64,000 nucleotides of DNA from an uncultured Collinsella sp. (GTDB lineage Bacteria > Actinomycetota > Coriobacteriia > Coriobacteriales > Coriobacteriaceae). Shown one piece after another: positions 35,992-44,067 of the stretch; positions within the stretch are counted from its first letter, which is position 1; every line of letters starts with the position of its first letter. The notes under the pieces are model-generated. The model was not told where the DNA came from, ran no database searches, and worked only from the letters and a program-made list of their open reading frames with translations. The stretch lies in assembly GCA_902467875.1 (NCBI GenBank), contig CABQWP010000002.1, positions 23,312 to 87,311 of the forward strand, in the 5' to 3' direction. A program made the position numbers and the translations under genes.

Positions 35992-36237
35992 ATGGCCACT
36001 GATCACGAGCTCACACTCTACGTTATGACCGGCTGCCCGTATTGCATAAAGGTCAAGCGCTTTCTGGCCGATAACGGCGTGACCATCCCTGAGCGCAACA
36101 TCTCGACCGACCCCGATGCCGAGCAGACGCTCATCGCCGTCGGCGGAAAACGCCAGGTTCCCTGCCTGTTCATTGACGGCAAGCCGCTCTACGAATCGAG
36201 CGACATCATCGCGTGGGTGCAGAAGAACCTGCTCTAG
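35992..36237 (+). CDS. Glutaredoxin-like protein
   Basis: 81 residues from MATDHELTLYVMTGCPYCIKVKRFL, chosen because GGAG lies about 5 nt upstream. CPYC is the dithiol active site, and KRQVPCLFIDGKPLYESSDIIAWV carries the cis-Pro and glutathione-binding positions. Such proteins reduce disulfides or act in Fe-S metabolism. It lies 50 bp after the XRE-TipAS gene and may be in one transcript with it. Confidence 0.92.
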   Translation: MATDHELTLYVMTGCPYCIKVKRFLADNGVTIPERNISTDPDAEQTLIAVGGKRQVPCLFIDGKPLYESSDIIAWVQKNLL

Positions 36238-36284
36238 TACGCGCATCCCGTCCGTCCAAGACCCCACCCCATACGGCCTAAACA

Positions 36285-36339
36285 TGTACACCAGCATCCA
36301 AAGTCGACATTTTTCGACATCTTTGGATGCTGGTGTACA
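36285..36339. terminator. Long perfect hairpin between convergent genes
   Basis: TGTACACCAGCATCCAAAG (36285-36303) mirrors CTTTGGATGCTGGTGTACA (36321-36339), a perfect 19-bp inverted repeat, with an inner GTCGA/TCGAC pair. A CTTTTT tail follows on the plus strand. It suits a terminator for the glutaredoxin gene, although the stem is longer than usual and may be a repeat element. Confidence 0.75.
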
Positions 36340-36353
36340 GCTTTTTGCAACAT

Positions 36354-36414
36354 AGTCGTTGGGGACGTCCTTAAATGACCAGTCGTTAAAGAACGCCCCC
36401 GATGACTAGTTAGC
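36354..36414. repeat. GGGGACG/TGACTAG-type interspersed repeat
   Basis: GTTGGGGACGTCCTTAAATG followed by ACCAGTCGTTAAAGAACGC and CCCCGATGACTAGTTAG forms an imperfect palindrome, related to the 27-bp tandem units at 13679. It abuts the stop codon of the dus gene. Confidence 0.6.
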
Positions 36415-37363
36415 CGTGGAAGCGAGCTGTGGGTGCAAGCGGCTGTTCGCGAAAGACGCGCTCGACGGCAGCGCGGTATTCGTCGACCTTTTTGGTCTTG
36501 CGTACGATCTTGTGGACGGTAGCGGGATCAGCGAAAGCGCACTTGGCGTAGAACCACCACTCCTTCATGCGGAAGACCGCGTTGCCACCAATCTCTTCTG
36601 CATATGCCGCAAACAGCGTGTCGTGGAAGCGCTGCAGCTCAGCAGCCGTTGCAGCAGGGCCGCCCTTGACCATGCGAGCCAGAGCGGGGTTCGCGAGCAG
36701 GCCACGCCCCAACATCACATGGCGCGTGCCGGGATAGGCCTCCACCAGCGCGTCCATATCCTCAAGATCAAAAATGTCACCGTTATAGGCCACGGGGAAC
36801 GGCGCACGCTCCAGCGTCTCGCCATAAAACTCTTTGCGCGGCGAACCCGTATAGCGGTCCTTTTGCACGCGCGGATGCACAATGAGCTCTGCCAACGGCA
36901 TGCGGCAATACAGATCGAGCACGCGCTCGTATTCGTCGTCATTCTCCAGCCCCAGCCTGGTCTTTACCGACACCGGCAACGGCGACCGCTCGCACACATC
37001 GCTTAAGAACGCCTCGAGCTCGTCGAGATTGCGCAAGAAACCCGAGCCCTTGCCCTTGGCGACAACCGTTCCCGAAGGGCAACCCAGGTTGAGATTGACC
37101 TCGCGGTAGCCCATGTCGGCGAGCACCTGTGCCGCCCACACAAACTCGTCCGCGTTCTTGGACATCAGCTGAGGCACCACGTTGAGCCCCTGGTTATTGG
37201 CAGGATCGATCTCCTTAAACGCCTTGCCGCCAAAGCGGTTTCCTACCCGCGGCGGCGGCAAAAACGGCGTGTAATAGCAATCGAGCGCACCGAAGCACTC
37301 CGCATGCACGCGACGGAACACATGCCCGGTAATCCCCTCCATGGGGGCCAGCGAAAGGATCAT
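36410..37363 (-). CDS. tRNA dihydrouridine synthase
   Basis: 317 residues. MILSLAPMEGITGHVFRR starts the TIM barrel; VNLNLGCPSGTVVAKGKGSGFL carries the catalytic Cys as in Dus enzymes, followed by PVSVKTRLG and LIVHPRVQKDRYTG. VAYNGDIFDL and VMLGRGLLANPAL bind FMN phosphate. It reduces uridine in the D-loop. The group resembles the DusB/C branch. The stop lies within the repeat at 36354-36414. The ribosome site before ATG is weak. Confidence 0.9.
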   Translation of the reverse strand: MILSLAPMEGITGHVFRRVHAECFGALDCYYTPFLPPPRVGNRFGGKAFKEIDPANNQGLNVVPQLMSKNADEFVWAAQVLADMGYREVNLNLGCPSGTVVAKGKGSGFLRNLDELEAFLSDVCERSPLPVSVKTRLGLENDDEYERVLDLYCRMPLAELIVHPRVQKDRYTGSPRKEFYGETLERAPFPVAYNGDIFDLEDMDALVEAYPGTRHVMLGRGLLANPALARMVKGGPAATAAELQRFHDTLFAAYAEEIGGNAVFRMKEWWFYAKCAFADPATVHKIVRKTKKVDEYRAAVERVFREQPLAPTARFHG

Positions 37364-37384
37364 CTACTCTTCTCTCATATCAAC

Positions 37385-37409
37385 ACAACAAAGGGGCCGT
37401 CCCTTTGTC
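37385..37409. repeat. Partial GTGACAAAG-type repeat
   Basis: ACAAAGGGGCCGTCCCTTTG followed by TCACATG is a shortened family member with the left arm partly lost, about 25 bp upstream of the dus start. Confidence 0.55.
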
Positions 37410-37496
37410 ACATGCATTATGCCTTGCGCTTCAGGCGATTCACAAGGAAGAGGTAGCTACTGAACGATGACCACCCTCCAGCCGCACCCCATACAA

Positions 37497-37679
37497 CGAG
37501 GTCTAATACTTTTCCCGAGAAGTGAACGAGTGAAAACGGGCCCCCGAAGCATCGGCGCTTTCGAGATGCAATTTCCTGCGGTTTTGCCAGCCAAATCCTG
37601 CGGGTTTGACGTCTAAAAATATCGATGCTTCGGAGGTCCAAGTATGGCCGCTCACTTCTCGGAAAAGTATTAGACCTCG
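37497..37679 (+). repeat. Nested inverted-repeat element, copy 1 (MITE-like)
   Basis: About 183 bp. Outer arms CGAGGTCTAATACTTTTCCC at the left and the reverse complement ending TTAGACCTCG at the right extend for about 29 bp with a one-base insertion. Inside is a second stem, CCCCCGAAGCATCG with CGATGCTTCGGAGG, around a centre holding TCCTGCGGTTTTG and TCCTGCGGGTTTG. Copy 2 at 43870-44053 lies in reverse orientation and matches along the whole length. Both are followed by ATTT and a GTGACAAAG hairpin. There is no transposase inside. The rest of 37364-37811 holds only repeats and a terminator. Confidence 0.8.
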
Positions 37680-37694
37680 ATTTACATGCCACTC

Positions 37695-37727
37695 AATGTG
37701 ACAAAGTGGCTGCTCCTTTGTCACATT
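37695..37727. repeat. GTGACAAAG-type interspersed hairpin
   Basis: AATGTGACAAAG (37695-37706) pairs with CTTTGTCACATT, giving a perfect stem. It lies 15 bp beyond the nested inverted-repeat element, the same arrangement as at 44068. Confidence 0.75.
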
Positions 37728-37737
37728 CGATGAAAAA

Positions 37738-37761
37738 GGGCACCGATGTTAGTCGATGCCC
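37738..37761 (-). terminator. Intrinsic terminator of the agmatine operon
   Basis: On the leftward strand GGGCATCGA, a 6-nt loop and TCGGTGCCC are followed by TTTTT, about 50 bp past the MFS stop. Confidence 0.85.
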
Positions 37762-37811
37762 CAAAGCGGCTGCAGGTTAAGCCCTACAGCGTATGTCTAA
37801 GACGAATCGAA

Positions 37812-39077
37812 CTATTCGTCCCAGGAGAGGTTCTTACCAGTCTTTTTTGCCAGCAGCAAGAACAGGCCGATAATAACGTTACATGCGATGCAGAAGATGA
37901 AGACGCCCTGGAAGGAGCCGACAAGCTCATAGACCTTCATCATAACGGGCATGCCAAAGGCGCCGACGATATAGCCCACGGAGCAGATCAGCGCGAAGAT
38001 GCGACCGAAATCGCGGGAGCCAAAGACATCCATAGCCAAAACGGTCAGGGCAGTGCCAGCGATGACGTACATTACGTCGTTCACGCCTGCTGCGAGGATG
38101 CTAAGCGTCGAGTTGCCGCTGCTCATCATGAGCATGACAAAGGAGAGGATGGAGACAGCGAGCCAGCCCAGAATGGCCTTCGTGCTGCCGAACCTATCGC
38201 AAGTGGTGCCGACGATCGGGTTGAGGAACAGATCGAAGAGCGATGCAGCGGATACCATGAAGCCGCCTACCATGGGGCTAAAACCAACCTCGGAAGCATA
38301 CGTCGGGAAGAGCTGGTTCATGCAGCAAGTGAGCTGAACGAGACAGAGGAAGCCGATGCAGAAGAAGAAGGCAGGCGACTTAATGGCGCGCGCATAGCTA
38401 ACGCCACGTGTGCTATCCTCGGTCGTCTCCTCGGTCTCGGTGACCGTCTCGCCCTCGACGTAGCCATAGGGCAGCATGCCCTTGTCCTGAGGCTTATAGC
38501 GGATAATCAGGACGGAAGCGGGGAGAATGAGCACGGCGGAGACGCCAGCGAGCACCAGATAGCCAGTCCTCCAGCCAGCGGCCTCGATGACAGAGGTGAT
38601 GACGGGGCTCATGATGAGCATGTAAATCGAGTTGACTGCCCAAGCGAGACCGATTGCCAGGCCACCAGATTTTTTGAACCACTGGTCAATAACGTCGGAC
38701 ATGGCGACGCCGGTGGTGAAGGCGAAGCAAACGCCAATCAGGGCGCCAGCGGCGATGAACATCCAGACTTCGGTGTAGAAGGCCATGCCTGCGCCGGCGG
38801 CGAGCAGAATAAGCTCGACGACGGGGAGCCAAACCTTGCCAACAACCTTGGGGATGAGTTTTCCGACAAACGGAAGCGCCGCCGCAAGACCGATGAGCGT
38901 CGCGGTAAAGTAATACGAGAAGATTGAATAGTCAAACCCGAACTCCTCGCACACGGGCGCGACGAAGGAGCCGGCGATTACGCTATAGGATCCAGTCGTA
39001 CCAGCAGACATGAGGCCAAGCGCGATTACGAGAACCCATGCGTAGACCTTGCTGCTCTTTAACTTTGCATTTTCCAT
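37812..39077 (-). CDS. MFS transporter of the OFA type (agmatine operon)
   Basis: 421 residues from MENAKLKSSKVYAWVLVIALGLMSAGTTGSYSVIAGSFVAPVCEEFG, with AGGAG 8 nt upstream. Twelve hydrophobic segments with a central charged loop (RYKPQDKGMLPYGYVEGETVTETEETTED). It follows the carbamoyltransferase gene by 11 bp and closes the operon. Sequence character is that of the oxalate/formate-antiporter group, so an exchange role, for example agmatine/putrescine or carboxylate exchange, is inferred from context. A paralog (42455-43735) is strikingly alike along the whole length. Confidence 0.85.
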   Translation of the reverse strand: MENAKLKSSKVYAWVLVIALGLMSAGTTGSYSVIAGSFVAPVCEEFGFDYSIFSYYFTATLIGLAAALPFVGKLIPKVVGKVWLPVVELILLAAGAGMAFYTEVWMFIAAGALIGVCFAFTTGVAMSDVIDQWFKKSGGLAIGLAWAVNSIYMLIMSPVITSVIEAAGWRTGYLVLAGVSAVLILPASVLIIRYKPQDKGMLPYGYVEGETVTETEETTEDSTRGVSYARAIKSPAFFFCIGFLCLVQLTCCMNQLFPTYASEVGFSPMVGGFMVSAASLFDLFLNPIVGTTCDRFGSTKAILGWLAVSILSFVMLMMSSGNSTLSILAAGVNDVMYVIAGTALTVLAMDVFGSRDFGRIFALICSVGYIVGAFGMPVMMKVYELVGSFQGVFIFCIACNVIIGLFLLLAKKTGKNLSWDE

Positions 39078-39088
39078 TGATACAACTC

Positions 39089-40153
39089 CTAGAGACCCAG
39101 AAGAGCACACATAACGGCCTTGATGGTGTGCTGACGGTTCTCTGCCTCACGGAAGATGACCGAAGCGTTGGCCTCAAAGCACTCGTCGGCAATCTCGAAA
39201 CCCTCGGTGATGATCTCGCGATGGAGGTCGTTCTTGCACTGGTCGAGGAGCATCTTGCCAACACGGTGATCTGCGTTGTGGACAGAGGGAAGCTCATGCA
39301 TGCAGAAGATGTCGGGATTGTTGGTGCGCTTGCACAGCTCGCTGGTGACGCGATAGGGGTACAGGGACTCGGCATCGCCCAGCCAGGAGTTGTAGTCGTC
39401 GGGATCCAGAACCTCTTCGCCGCACTCGGGGTTGATGTAGCGCCACTCCTCGGTAACGATAACGTCAACGCCATCCAGGGCATCGAGGTCAGAGGTGATG
39501 GTAAAGGTCCTATTGGGAGCGTACTTGGCGTAGCAGGCCTCCACCTCTTCGATCATTTCCTTGCACATCTGATGACGGAGGTCGTCGGGGCCGATGGCGA
39601 GGAAGTCCATGTCGAGCATAGCGCACAGACGGCCATACCACACCGGGGCGCCGGCGCAGTTGCCAACGAAAGCCATCTTCTTGCCGCGGCTCGTACGCAG
39701 ACCGCCCCATTGCTCTTCCATCGTAAGAGCGTCAGCGAGCATCTGAGTCGGGTGATCGCCGAGAGTAAGGGCATTGATGACCGGGATGTCAACCAGGTCG
39801 GCGACGTCATAGAGGAACTGCTCGTCCTTCTGTGCGCGGTAGACGATGAGATCATACATGCCGTTAAAGACGCGCATGGCATCCTTGACGGTCTCGCAGT
39901 CACCCATGTGGGAGTTGGTCAGATAAGTGAAGCCCATGCCCAAATCGTTGCAGGAGGTCTCGAATGCGCAACGAGTACGGGTCGAGCCCCACTCAAAGTT
40001 GGCGAGGACGTTTTTGCCGGGGAAGTAGCGCTGGTCGACACCAGACTTCTTCTGAGCCTTAAGGTTCCAGGCAAGATCGATGAGATAGCGGAAATCCTCG
40101 GAGGAGAGATCATGGATGTTGATGTAGTCGCGACCGCGGAGGCTGTTGTTCAT
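39089..40153 (-). CDS. Ornithine/putrescine carbamoyltransferase-family protein
   Basis: 354 residues from MNNSLRGRDYINIHDLSSED; GAAAGGAAAA precedes the start. The carbamoyl-phosphate site GSTRTRCAFE matches the STRTR motif, and LGDHPTQMLADALT matches HPTQ. In place of the HCLP loop that binds the amine substrate, CMHELP is read, so the reactive Cys is Glu. AspTranscarbamoylase-type features are absent. Location after an agmatine deiminase gene suggests use of N-carbamoylputrescine, but no carbamate kinase gene is nearby and the altered loop leaves the amine unknown. Confidence 0.72.
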   Translation of the reverse strand: MNNSLRGRDYINIHDLSSEDFRYLIDLAWNLKAQKKSGVDQRYFPGKNVLANFEWGSTRTRCAFETSCNDLGMGFTYLTNSHMGDCETVKDAMRVFNGMYDLIVYRAQKDEQFLYDVADLVDIPVINALTLGDHPTQMLADALTMEEQWGGLRTSRGKKMAFVGNCAGAPVWYGRLCAMLDMDFLAIGPDDLRHQMCKEMIEEVEACYAKYAPNRTFTITSDLDALDGVDVIVTEEWRYINPECGEEVLDPDDYNSWLGDAESLYPYRVTSELCKRTNNPDIFCMHELPSVHNADHRVGKMLLDQCKNDLHREIITEGFEIADECFEANASVIFREAENRQHTIKAVMCALLGL

Positions 40154-40275
40154 GCCTATTTTCCTTTCAATTGGTCGATAAATAAATGGCGAATGCGTCC
40201 CCGAGTGAAACACGGATATCCCTCGGGGACAGTAAATGTGGCACTTGGACCAGGCAGCGCAAGTTCGAGAACTTG

Positions 40276-41514
40276 CTAGCAGCTGGCGGCCACGTCCTTG
40301 GTCCAGCAGTGCACGCCGCCGCCGGACAGGTTAAGCGCAAGAGAGTCGATCATGATGACCTTGCGATCGGGGAAGCAGCTCTCAAGAACCGCCTTGGCCT
40401 GCTCGTCCTTCTCCTTCACGACTTGGCTCATGCCTTCGTGGTAATAACGCTGGCCTAGAACGACGCCGTTGCAGATGAGGAAGTTGCAGTAGCTCGCTGC
40501 GGCATAGAAGTGAACGGGGCCCTCGGGCCAAGGGGTGCCATCCATGAACTTGCCGCCCATTTCGTCGATGAAGCCCTTATACAGCTCGTAGTCCTCATCG
40601 CCGGGAGCGATGACAACCTCGATCGGCTCAGCAGTGGGCATGCGGACGATCTCGAAGGGCTTGCCCTCCCAGTCCGTCTCGTTGCTCAGAATCTCATAAG
40701 CTGCCTCGATGCGGCGGCGCGACTCGGCGCCCGCCTTACTCGAAGCGGCCTCTTCGTCGGACACCTCGGCAAGGAGAATCTTGTTCGGAGTGATAAAACG
40801 GCACATCTCATCGATGTGAGCGGCAAAGCTCATGCCAAAGACGGGGGTTCCGTCTTCCTTCTCGTCGAGGATGCCCAGTCGATAATCGTCGTCCTCAAGC
40901 ATGGGCTGAGGAAGCCAGATAACCTTGTTGAGGTTGTAGATGCGCTTATACTCGGCCTCTACCTCATCTTTCGTGAACTCGGGATTGCGCTTACGGCATT
41001 CCGTGTCCTCGATGGCGATCAGGGTGCCGTGACCGTCAAACTCACGATCGCCGCCCTCCGAAACCATTTCGGAATTGACGATATCGAAGCAACCGAGCGC
41101 AACCGCCATGTGAACGGCTGCCTTACGTGCGGACTGGCACTCCGGGGAGTTCTTGTCCCACACGCCATAATAGGTCCAAGCGGGGTTGACCATATAAGAA
41201 TGGCCTTTGTCGTCGACCATGATGCTGGGGCCGTTGTCGCGGACATAGAAGTTGGAGTCTTCGAACTGCGTGATCTCGATGCGATCAAGATCAACCCCCT
41301 CCTCCTTCAGGCGTGAGCAAGCTTCCTCATAGGAGCCGGGGGTTCCGCAATTGAGGTTGACCGTAACGTCGCCATACTCGAGCAGAGCCTTGATCACGTC
41401 AACGCAGGGCTGGCGGTTATCGTAGCCCTCTGCACGGATGTAATCGGGAAGCCATGTCACATAGACGTTGGAGCGCTTCTCGAACTCGCCCGGCATACGA
41501 TAGTTCTCGTACAT
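40276..41514 (-). CDS. aguA: Agmatine deiminase-family protein
   Basis: 412 residues from MYENYRMPGEFEKRSNVYVTWLPDYI; GGAAGGACC lies upstream. The family architecture is clear: VSEGGDREFDGHGTLIAIEDTECRKRNP, HIDEMCRFITP (His/Glu of the catalytic set), and near the C-terminus LNLSGGGVHCWTKDV, with the nucleophilic Cys in GGxVHC. Agmatine deiminase converts agmatine to N-carbamoylputrescine and ammonia. The protein is longer and more diverged than common AguA (about 370 residues), so a guanidino-compound relative is possible. It is the first gene of the operon with the carbamoyltransferase and MFS genes; a TetR gene is divergent. Confidence 0.82.
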   Translation of the reverse strand: MYENYRMPGEFEKRSNVYVTWLPDYIRAEGYDNRQPCVDVIKALLEYGDVTVNLNCGTPGSYEEACSRLKEEGVDLDRIEITQFEDSNFYVRDNGPSIMVDDKGHSYMVNPAWTYYGVWDKNSPECQSARKAAVHMAVALGCFDIVNSEMVSEGGDREFDGHGTLIAIEDTECRKRNPEFTKDEVEAEYKRIYNLNKVIWLPQPMLEDDDYRLGILDEKEDGTPVFGMSFAAHIDEMCRFITPNKILLAEVSDEEAASSKAGAESRRRIEAAYEILSNETDWEGKPFEIVRMPTAEPIEVVIAPGDEDYELYKGFIDEMGGKFMDGTPWPEGPVHFYAAASYCNFLICNGVVLGQRYYHEGMSQVVKEKDEQAKAVLESCFPDRKVIMIDSLALNLSGGGVHCWTKDVAASC

Positions 41515-41593
41515 GGTTGGTCCTTCCGTCGGGTTTCCCGCGATGCTGTCCGGCCGCGACAATAGCGGGGTTTCACCTGCTATAGTACTACTA

Positions 41594-41613
41594 TACCTAC
41601 CGTTCGGTAGGTA
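41594..41613. promoter_or_regulatory. Palindromic TetR operator candidate (O1)
   Basis: TACCTACCGTTCGGTAGGTA has 9-bp arms around a TT centre. It sits between the divergent aguA and tetR genes, overlapping TATAGT-like boxes on the leftward strand. A half-site TACGTACCGTT at 41643 lies closer to tetR. Confidence 0.65.
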
Positions 41614-41738
41614 GTTTTGAATAATTGCCGCTCGCCTACTGATACGTACCGTTCACCGTATATAGTGGTCATGTTTGGACACGAATTGATGTTCCGTTGC
41701 CATCCTTAATAATGTTGGTAGTGCGGAAGTGATTTGCA

Positions 41739-42317
41739 ATGGAGAAATGCAGCGTGAGCACAAGAAAAAAAATATTGGACGCAATGTACGATCTTGTGGC
41801 AGAAGTCGGTTATGACAAAGCGTCTATCGGAAAGATTTGCGACTTTGTCGGTATATCCAAGCCGTCGGTGTACTACTACTTTCCCTCTAAAGAGGAGATT
41901 TTCACTACGCTCTTGGACAGCATGTTTCCGACCATTGACTATCAGCGCGACTACTCGCTAATAGTCGATAGGGACGGGTTCAAGGCCGCGCTTATCGAGC
42001 TCGGCAATTCAGTTATAGGTGGCTATCGAAGCGATGAAAAACGCCGGCGCGTGCTGGCCGAGGTTAGCGTTCAAGCAAATCGAATTCCTGCAGTTCAGAA
42101 ACGTCAAGCGACGGCGACCAAACGAACCATGGATGCGCTTAAAGACATCCTTCTTCATGGTGTAGAGATTGGCGCGTTTTCCGATAGTGCCGACGTGATG
42201 CTCTACGTACAAATTCTTTATACCGTTCTGGAGGGAGCGAGCAATACGGTTGCTCAAGGTGAGGATATTGATGAAAAAGCGGTTTGGGCGGGAATAGTCG
42301 AGCTTATGTTCAAATAG
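41739..42317 (+). CDS. TetR-family transcriptional regulator
   Basis: 192 residues. The helix-turn-helix is TRKKILDAMYDLVAEVGYDKASIGKICDFVGISKPSVYYYFPSKEEIFTTLL. The C-terminal ligand domain is hydrophobic and helical with no recognised family. Two starts are possible (ATG at 41739, GTG at 41754), neither with a strong ribosome site. It is divergent from the agmatine operon, and palindromes with a common ACCGTTCGG core occur in both this region and the promoter of the second MFS gene, so it probably regulates itself, the agmatine operon and the carrier. Confidence 0.87.
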   Translation: MEKCSVSTRKKILDAMYDLVAEVGYDKASIGKICDFVGISKPSVYYYFPSKEEIFTTLLDSMFPTIDYQRDYSLIVDRDGFKAALIELGNSVIGGYRSDEKRRRVLAEVSVQANRIPAVQKRQATATKRTMDALKDILLHGVEIGAFSDSADVMLYVQILYTVLEGASNTVAQGEDIDEKAVWAGIVELMFK

Positions 42318-42379
42318 ACCAGCCAAGCTGAAACGCATGTTGACACCCATGGTGCCTGTGAGCAACCTTTAAAACGAAA

Positions 42380-42419
42380 ACAGGGGTCGACTCCAGTCTG
42401 GCTTGGAGTCGACCCCTGT
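42380..42419. terminator. Bidirectional intrinsic terminator
   Basis: ACAGGGGTCGACTCCA pairs with TGGAGTCGACCCCTGT, a perfect 16-bp stem with an 8-nt loop, between the stops of tetR and the second MFS gene. Confidence 0.85.
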
Positions 42420-42454
42420 TGCGTGGCAATCTATGCCGATGCAATCGGCGCTTA

Positions 42455-43735
42455 TTACTTTTCAGCAGCCTTACTGAGAAAGCCGGAAACGATAGCAAAC
42501 GCAGCAATCATAAGGTTGCAGGCAATGCAGAAGATAAATACTCCCTGGAATGACCCTGCCATGCCATAAACCTTCATCATGACCGGCATGCCAAACGCAC
42601 CAACGACATATCCTGCCGAGCAAACAACCGAATAGATTCTTCCGAAGTCTTTCGACCCAAAGAGTGAGAGGAGCAGCATAGGCATTGCCGTTCCAACGAT
42701 GGCAAACATGACATCATTTACTCCGGCGGCGATGATGGAAACGGTCTCGTTGCTTCCGCCAACCATGAGAAGCAAAAATGAAAGAATGCTGACCGCCGTC
42801 CATGCGACTGTCGCTTTAATGGCGCCGAGCTTGTCGCATGTCTTACCTACAAAGGGATTTAGGAAGATATCGGAAAGCGAAGCTGCCGAAACCATCAAGC
42901 TTCCTACGATGGGATTGAAGCCGACCTCACTTGCATAGGTTGGGAACAGTTGGTTCATGCAACAAGTGAGTTGTGCCACGCAAAGTAGGAGGGCGCAGAG
43001 GATGAACGACGGAGTTTTCACAACATCGCGGAGCATCATACCGGTAAGGGAGTCTTCCTGCTCATCAACACCGTGACCTTCACGGGCTTCGTTGACGATT
43101 TCTCCGTACGGAAGCATATTGCGATCGGATGGTTGAAAGCGAATGATAAATGCGCTTGTGGGCAAAATCATAGCTGCCGAAATGGCTGCAAGTACAATGA
43201 ATCCCATGCGCCAGCCCTGCTGCTCAATGACCAGCGTAATGACAGGGCTAAGCAGAAGTGTGCAAAGGGAATTGACGCCCCAAGCGAGGCCGATGGCAAG
43301 ACCAGATGATTTCCTAAACCATTGATCGATGACGTCAGACATGCAGACGCCCGTTGTGAACGAAAAGCAGACGCCGATCACTGCGGCGGAGACGATGAAC
43401 ATCCAGACCTCGGTGTAGAACGCCATTGCGGCACCAGCAGCAATAAGGACGAGTTCAACGCAAATATGCCATGGTTTGCCGATTACTTTTGGAATGAAGC
43501 GACTCAAAAGTGGAAGTCCAAGCGCAAGACCAAGAAGGATCGCGGTGAAATAGAAAGAAAAAGAAGTGTAGTCAAAGCCCAGGTCTTCACATACTGGAGC
43601 AACGAATGAGCCGGCAATAATGCTATATGTGCCAGTTGTTCCGGCGGACATTAAGCCGAGCGCAATAACGACGATCCAAGCAAATGCGCCGCTTTCACGG
43701 GGGCGACCATTTTTGGCTGGTGTGGTGAGAGTCAT
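42455..43735 (-). CDS. MFS transporter of the OFA type (paralog)
   Basis: 426 residues from MTLTTPAKNGRPRESGAFAWIVVIALGLMSAGTTGTYSIIAGSFVAPVCEDLGFDY; GGAG lies about 6 nt upstream. Twelve hydrophobic segments, with the same central loop design as the paralog in the agmatine operon (RFQPSDRNMLPYGEIVNEAREGHGVDEQEDS). Identity is obvious throughout, including the end of the transport domain (GVNDVMFAIVGTAMPMLLLSLFGSKDFGRIYSVVCSAGYVVGAFGMPVMMKVYGMAGSFQGVFIFCIACNLMIA). It stands alone, with TetR-like palindromes upstream. Likely a second carrier for the same or a related substrate. Confidence 0.85.
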   Translation of the reverse strand: MTLTTPAKNGRPRESGAFAWIVVIALGLMSAGTTGTYSIIAGSFVAPVCEDLGFDYTSFSFYFTAILLGLALGLPLLSRFIPKVIGKPWHICVELVLIAAGAAMAFYTEVWMFIVSAAVIGVCFSFTTGVCMSDVIDQWFRKSSGLAIGLAWGVNSLCTLLLSPVITLVIEQQGWRMGFIVLAAISAAMILPTSAFIIRFQPSDRNMLPYGEIVNEAREGHGVDEQEDSLTGMMLRDVVKTPSFILCALLLCVAQLTCCMNQLFPTYASEVGFNPIVGSLMVSAASLSDIFLNPFVGKTCDKLGAIKATVAWTAVSILSFLLLMVGGSNETVSIIAAGVNDVMFAIVGTAMPMLLLSLFGSKDFGRIYSVVCSAGYVVGAFGMPVMMKVYGMAGSFQGVFIFCIACNLMIAAFAIVSGFLSKAAEK

Positions 43736-43766
43736 GGTTACTCCATTTCTATCGGCAATACATCCT

Positions 43767-43788
43767 ATATGCCTACCGATAGGTATAT
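43767..43788 (-). promoter_or_regulatory. TetR operator candidate (O3)
   Basis: ATATGCCTACCGATAGGTATAT is an imperfect palindrome sharing CCTACCG with O1. It lies about 32 bp upstream of the MFS start, a place where a repressor would block the promoter. Confidence 0.5.
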
Positions 43789-43838
43789 AAACCAGAGAAC
43801 TCTTCGTCAAGCATTAAGCGGGGAGAGGGGGCCTTAAC

Positions 43839-43854
43839 GTGCCGAACGGTAATT
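43839..43854 (-). promoter_or_regulatory. TetR operator candidate (O4)
   Basis: GTGCCGAACGGTAATT contains CCGAACGGTA, the core of O1 on the other strand (11 of 12 positions around it). It lies about 104 bp upstream of the MFS start. Confidence 0.45.
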
Positions 43855-43869
43855 GGGCCCTTGCGAAAG

Positions 43870-44053
43870 CGAGGTCTAATACTTTTCCCGGGAAGTGAAC
43901 GGCTAGATTTGGACCCCCGTAGCATTGACATTTTTAGGCGTCAAAACCGCAGGATTCGACTGGCAAAACTGCAGAAAATTGCTTGCCAAAAGTGCCGATG
44001 CTTCGGGGGTCCGTTTTCGCTCGTTCACTTCCCGGGAAAAGTATTAGACCTCG
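43870..44053 (-). repeat. Nested inverted-repeat element, copy 2 (MITE-like)
   Basis: About 184 bp, reversed relative to copy 1. The outer arms are a perfect 32-bp inverted repeat beginning CGAGGTCTAATACTTTTCCC. The inner stem and the centre with CCGCAGGATT match copy 1 in reverse. Flanks end with ATTT and a GTGACAAAG hairpin, as at copy 1. The 43736-44098 gap holds only this element, the operators and the hairpin. Confidence 0.82.
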
Positions 44054-44067
44054 ATTTCGCAGTCCCC

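Noticed and set aside
37503..44057. Small protein with SIDIFRRQ...RCFGGPFSLVHF encoded in both nested inverted-repeat elements
   Set aside because: The peptide similarity follows from DNA identity. By hand, about 7 of some 18 differences are synonymous, no better than chance, and the frame runs through the inverted arms.
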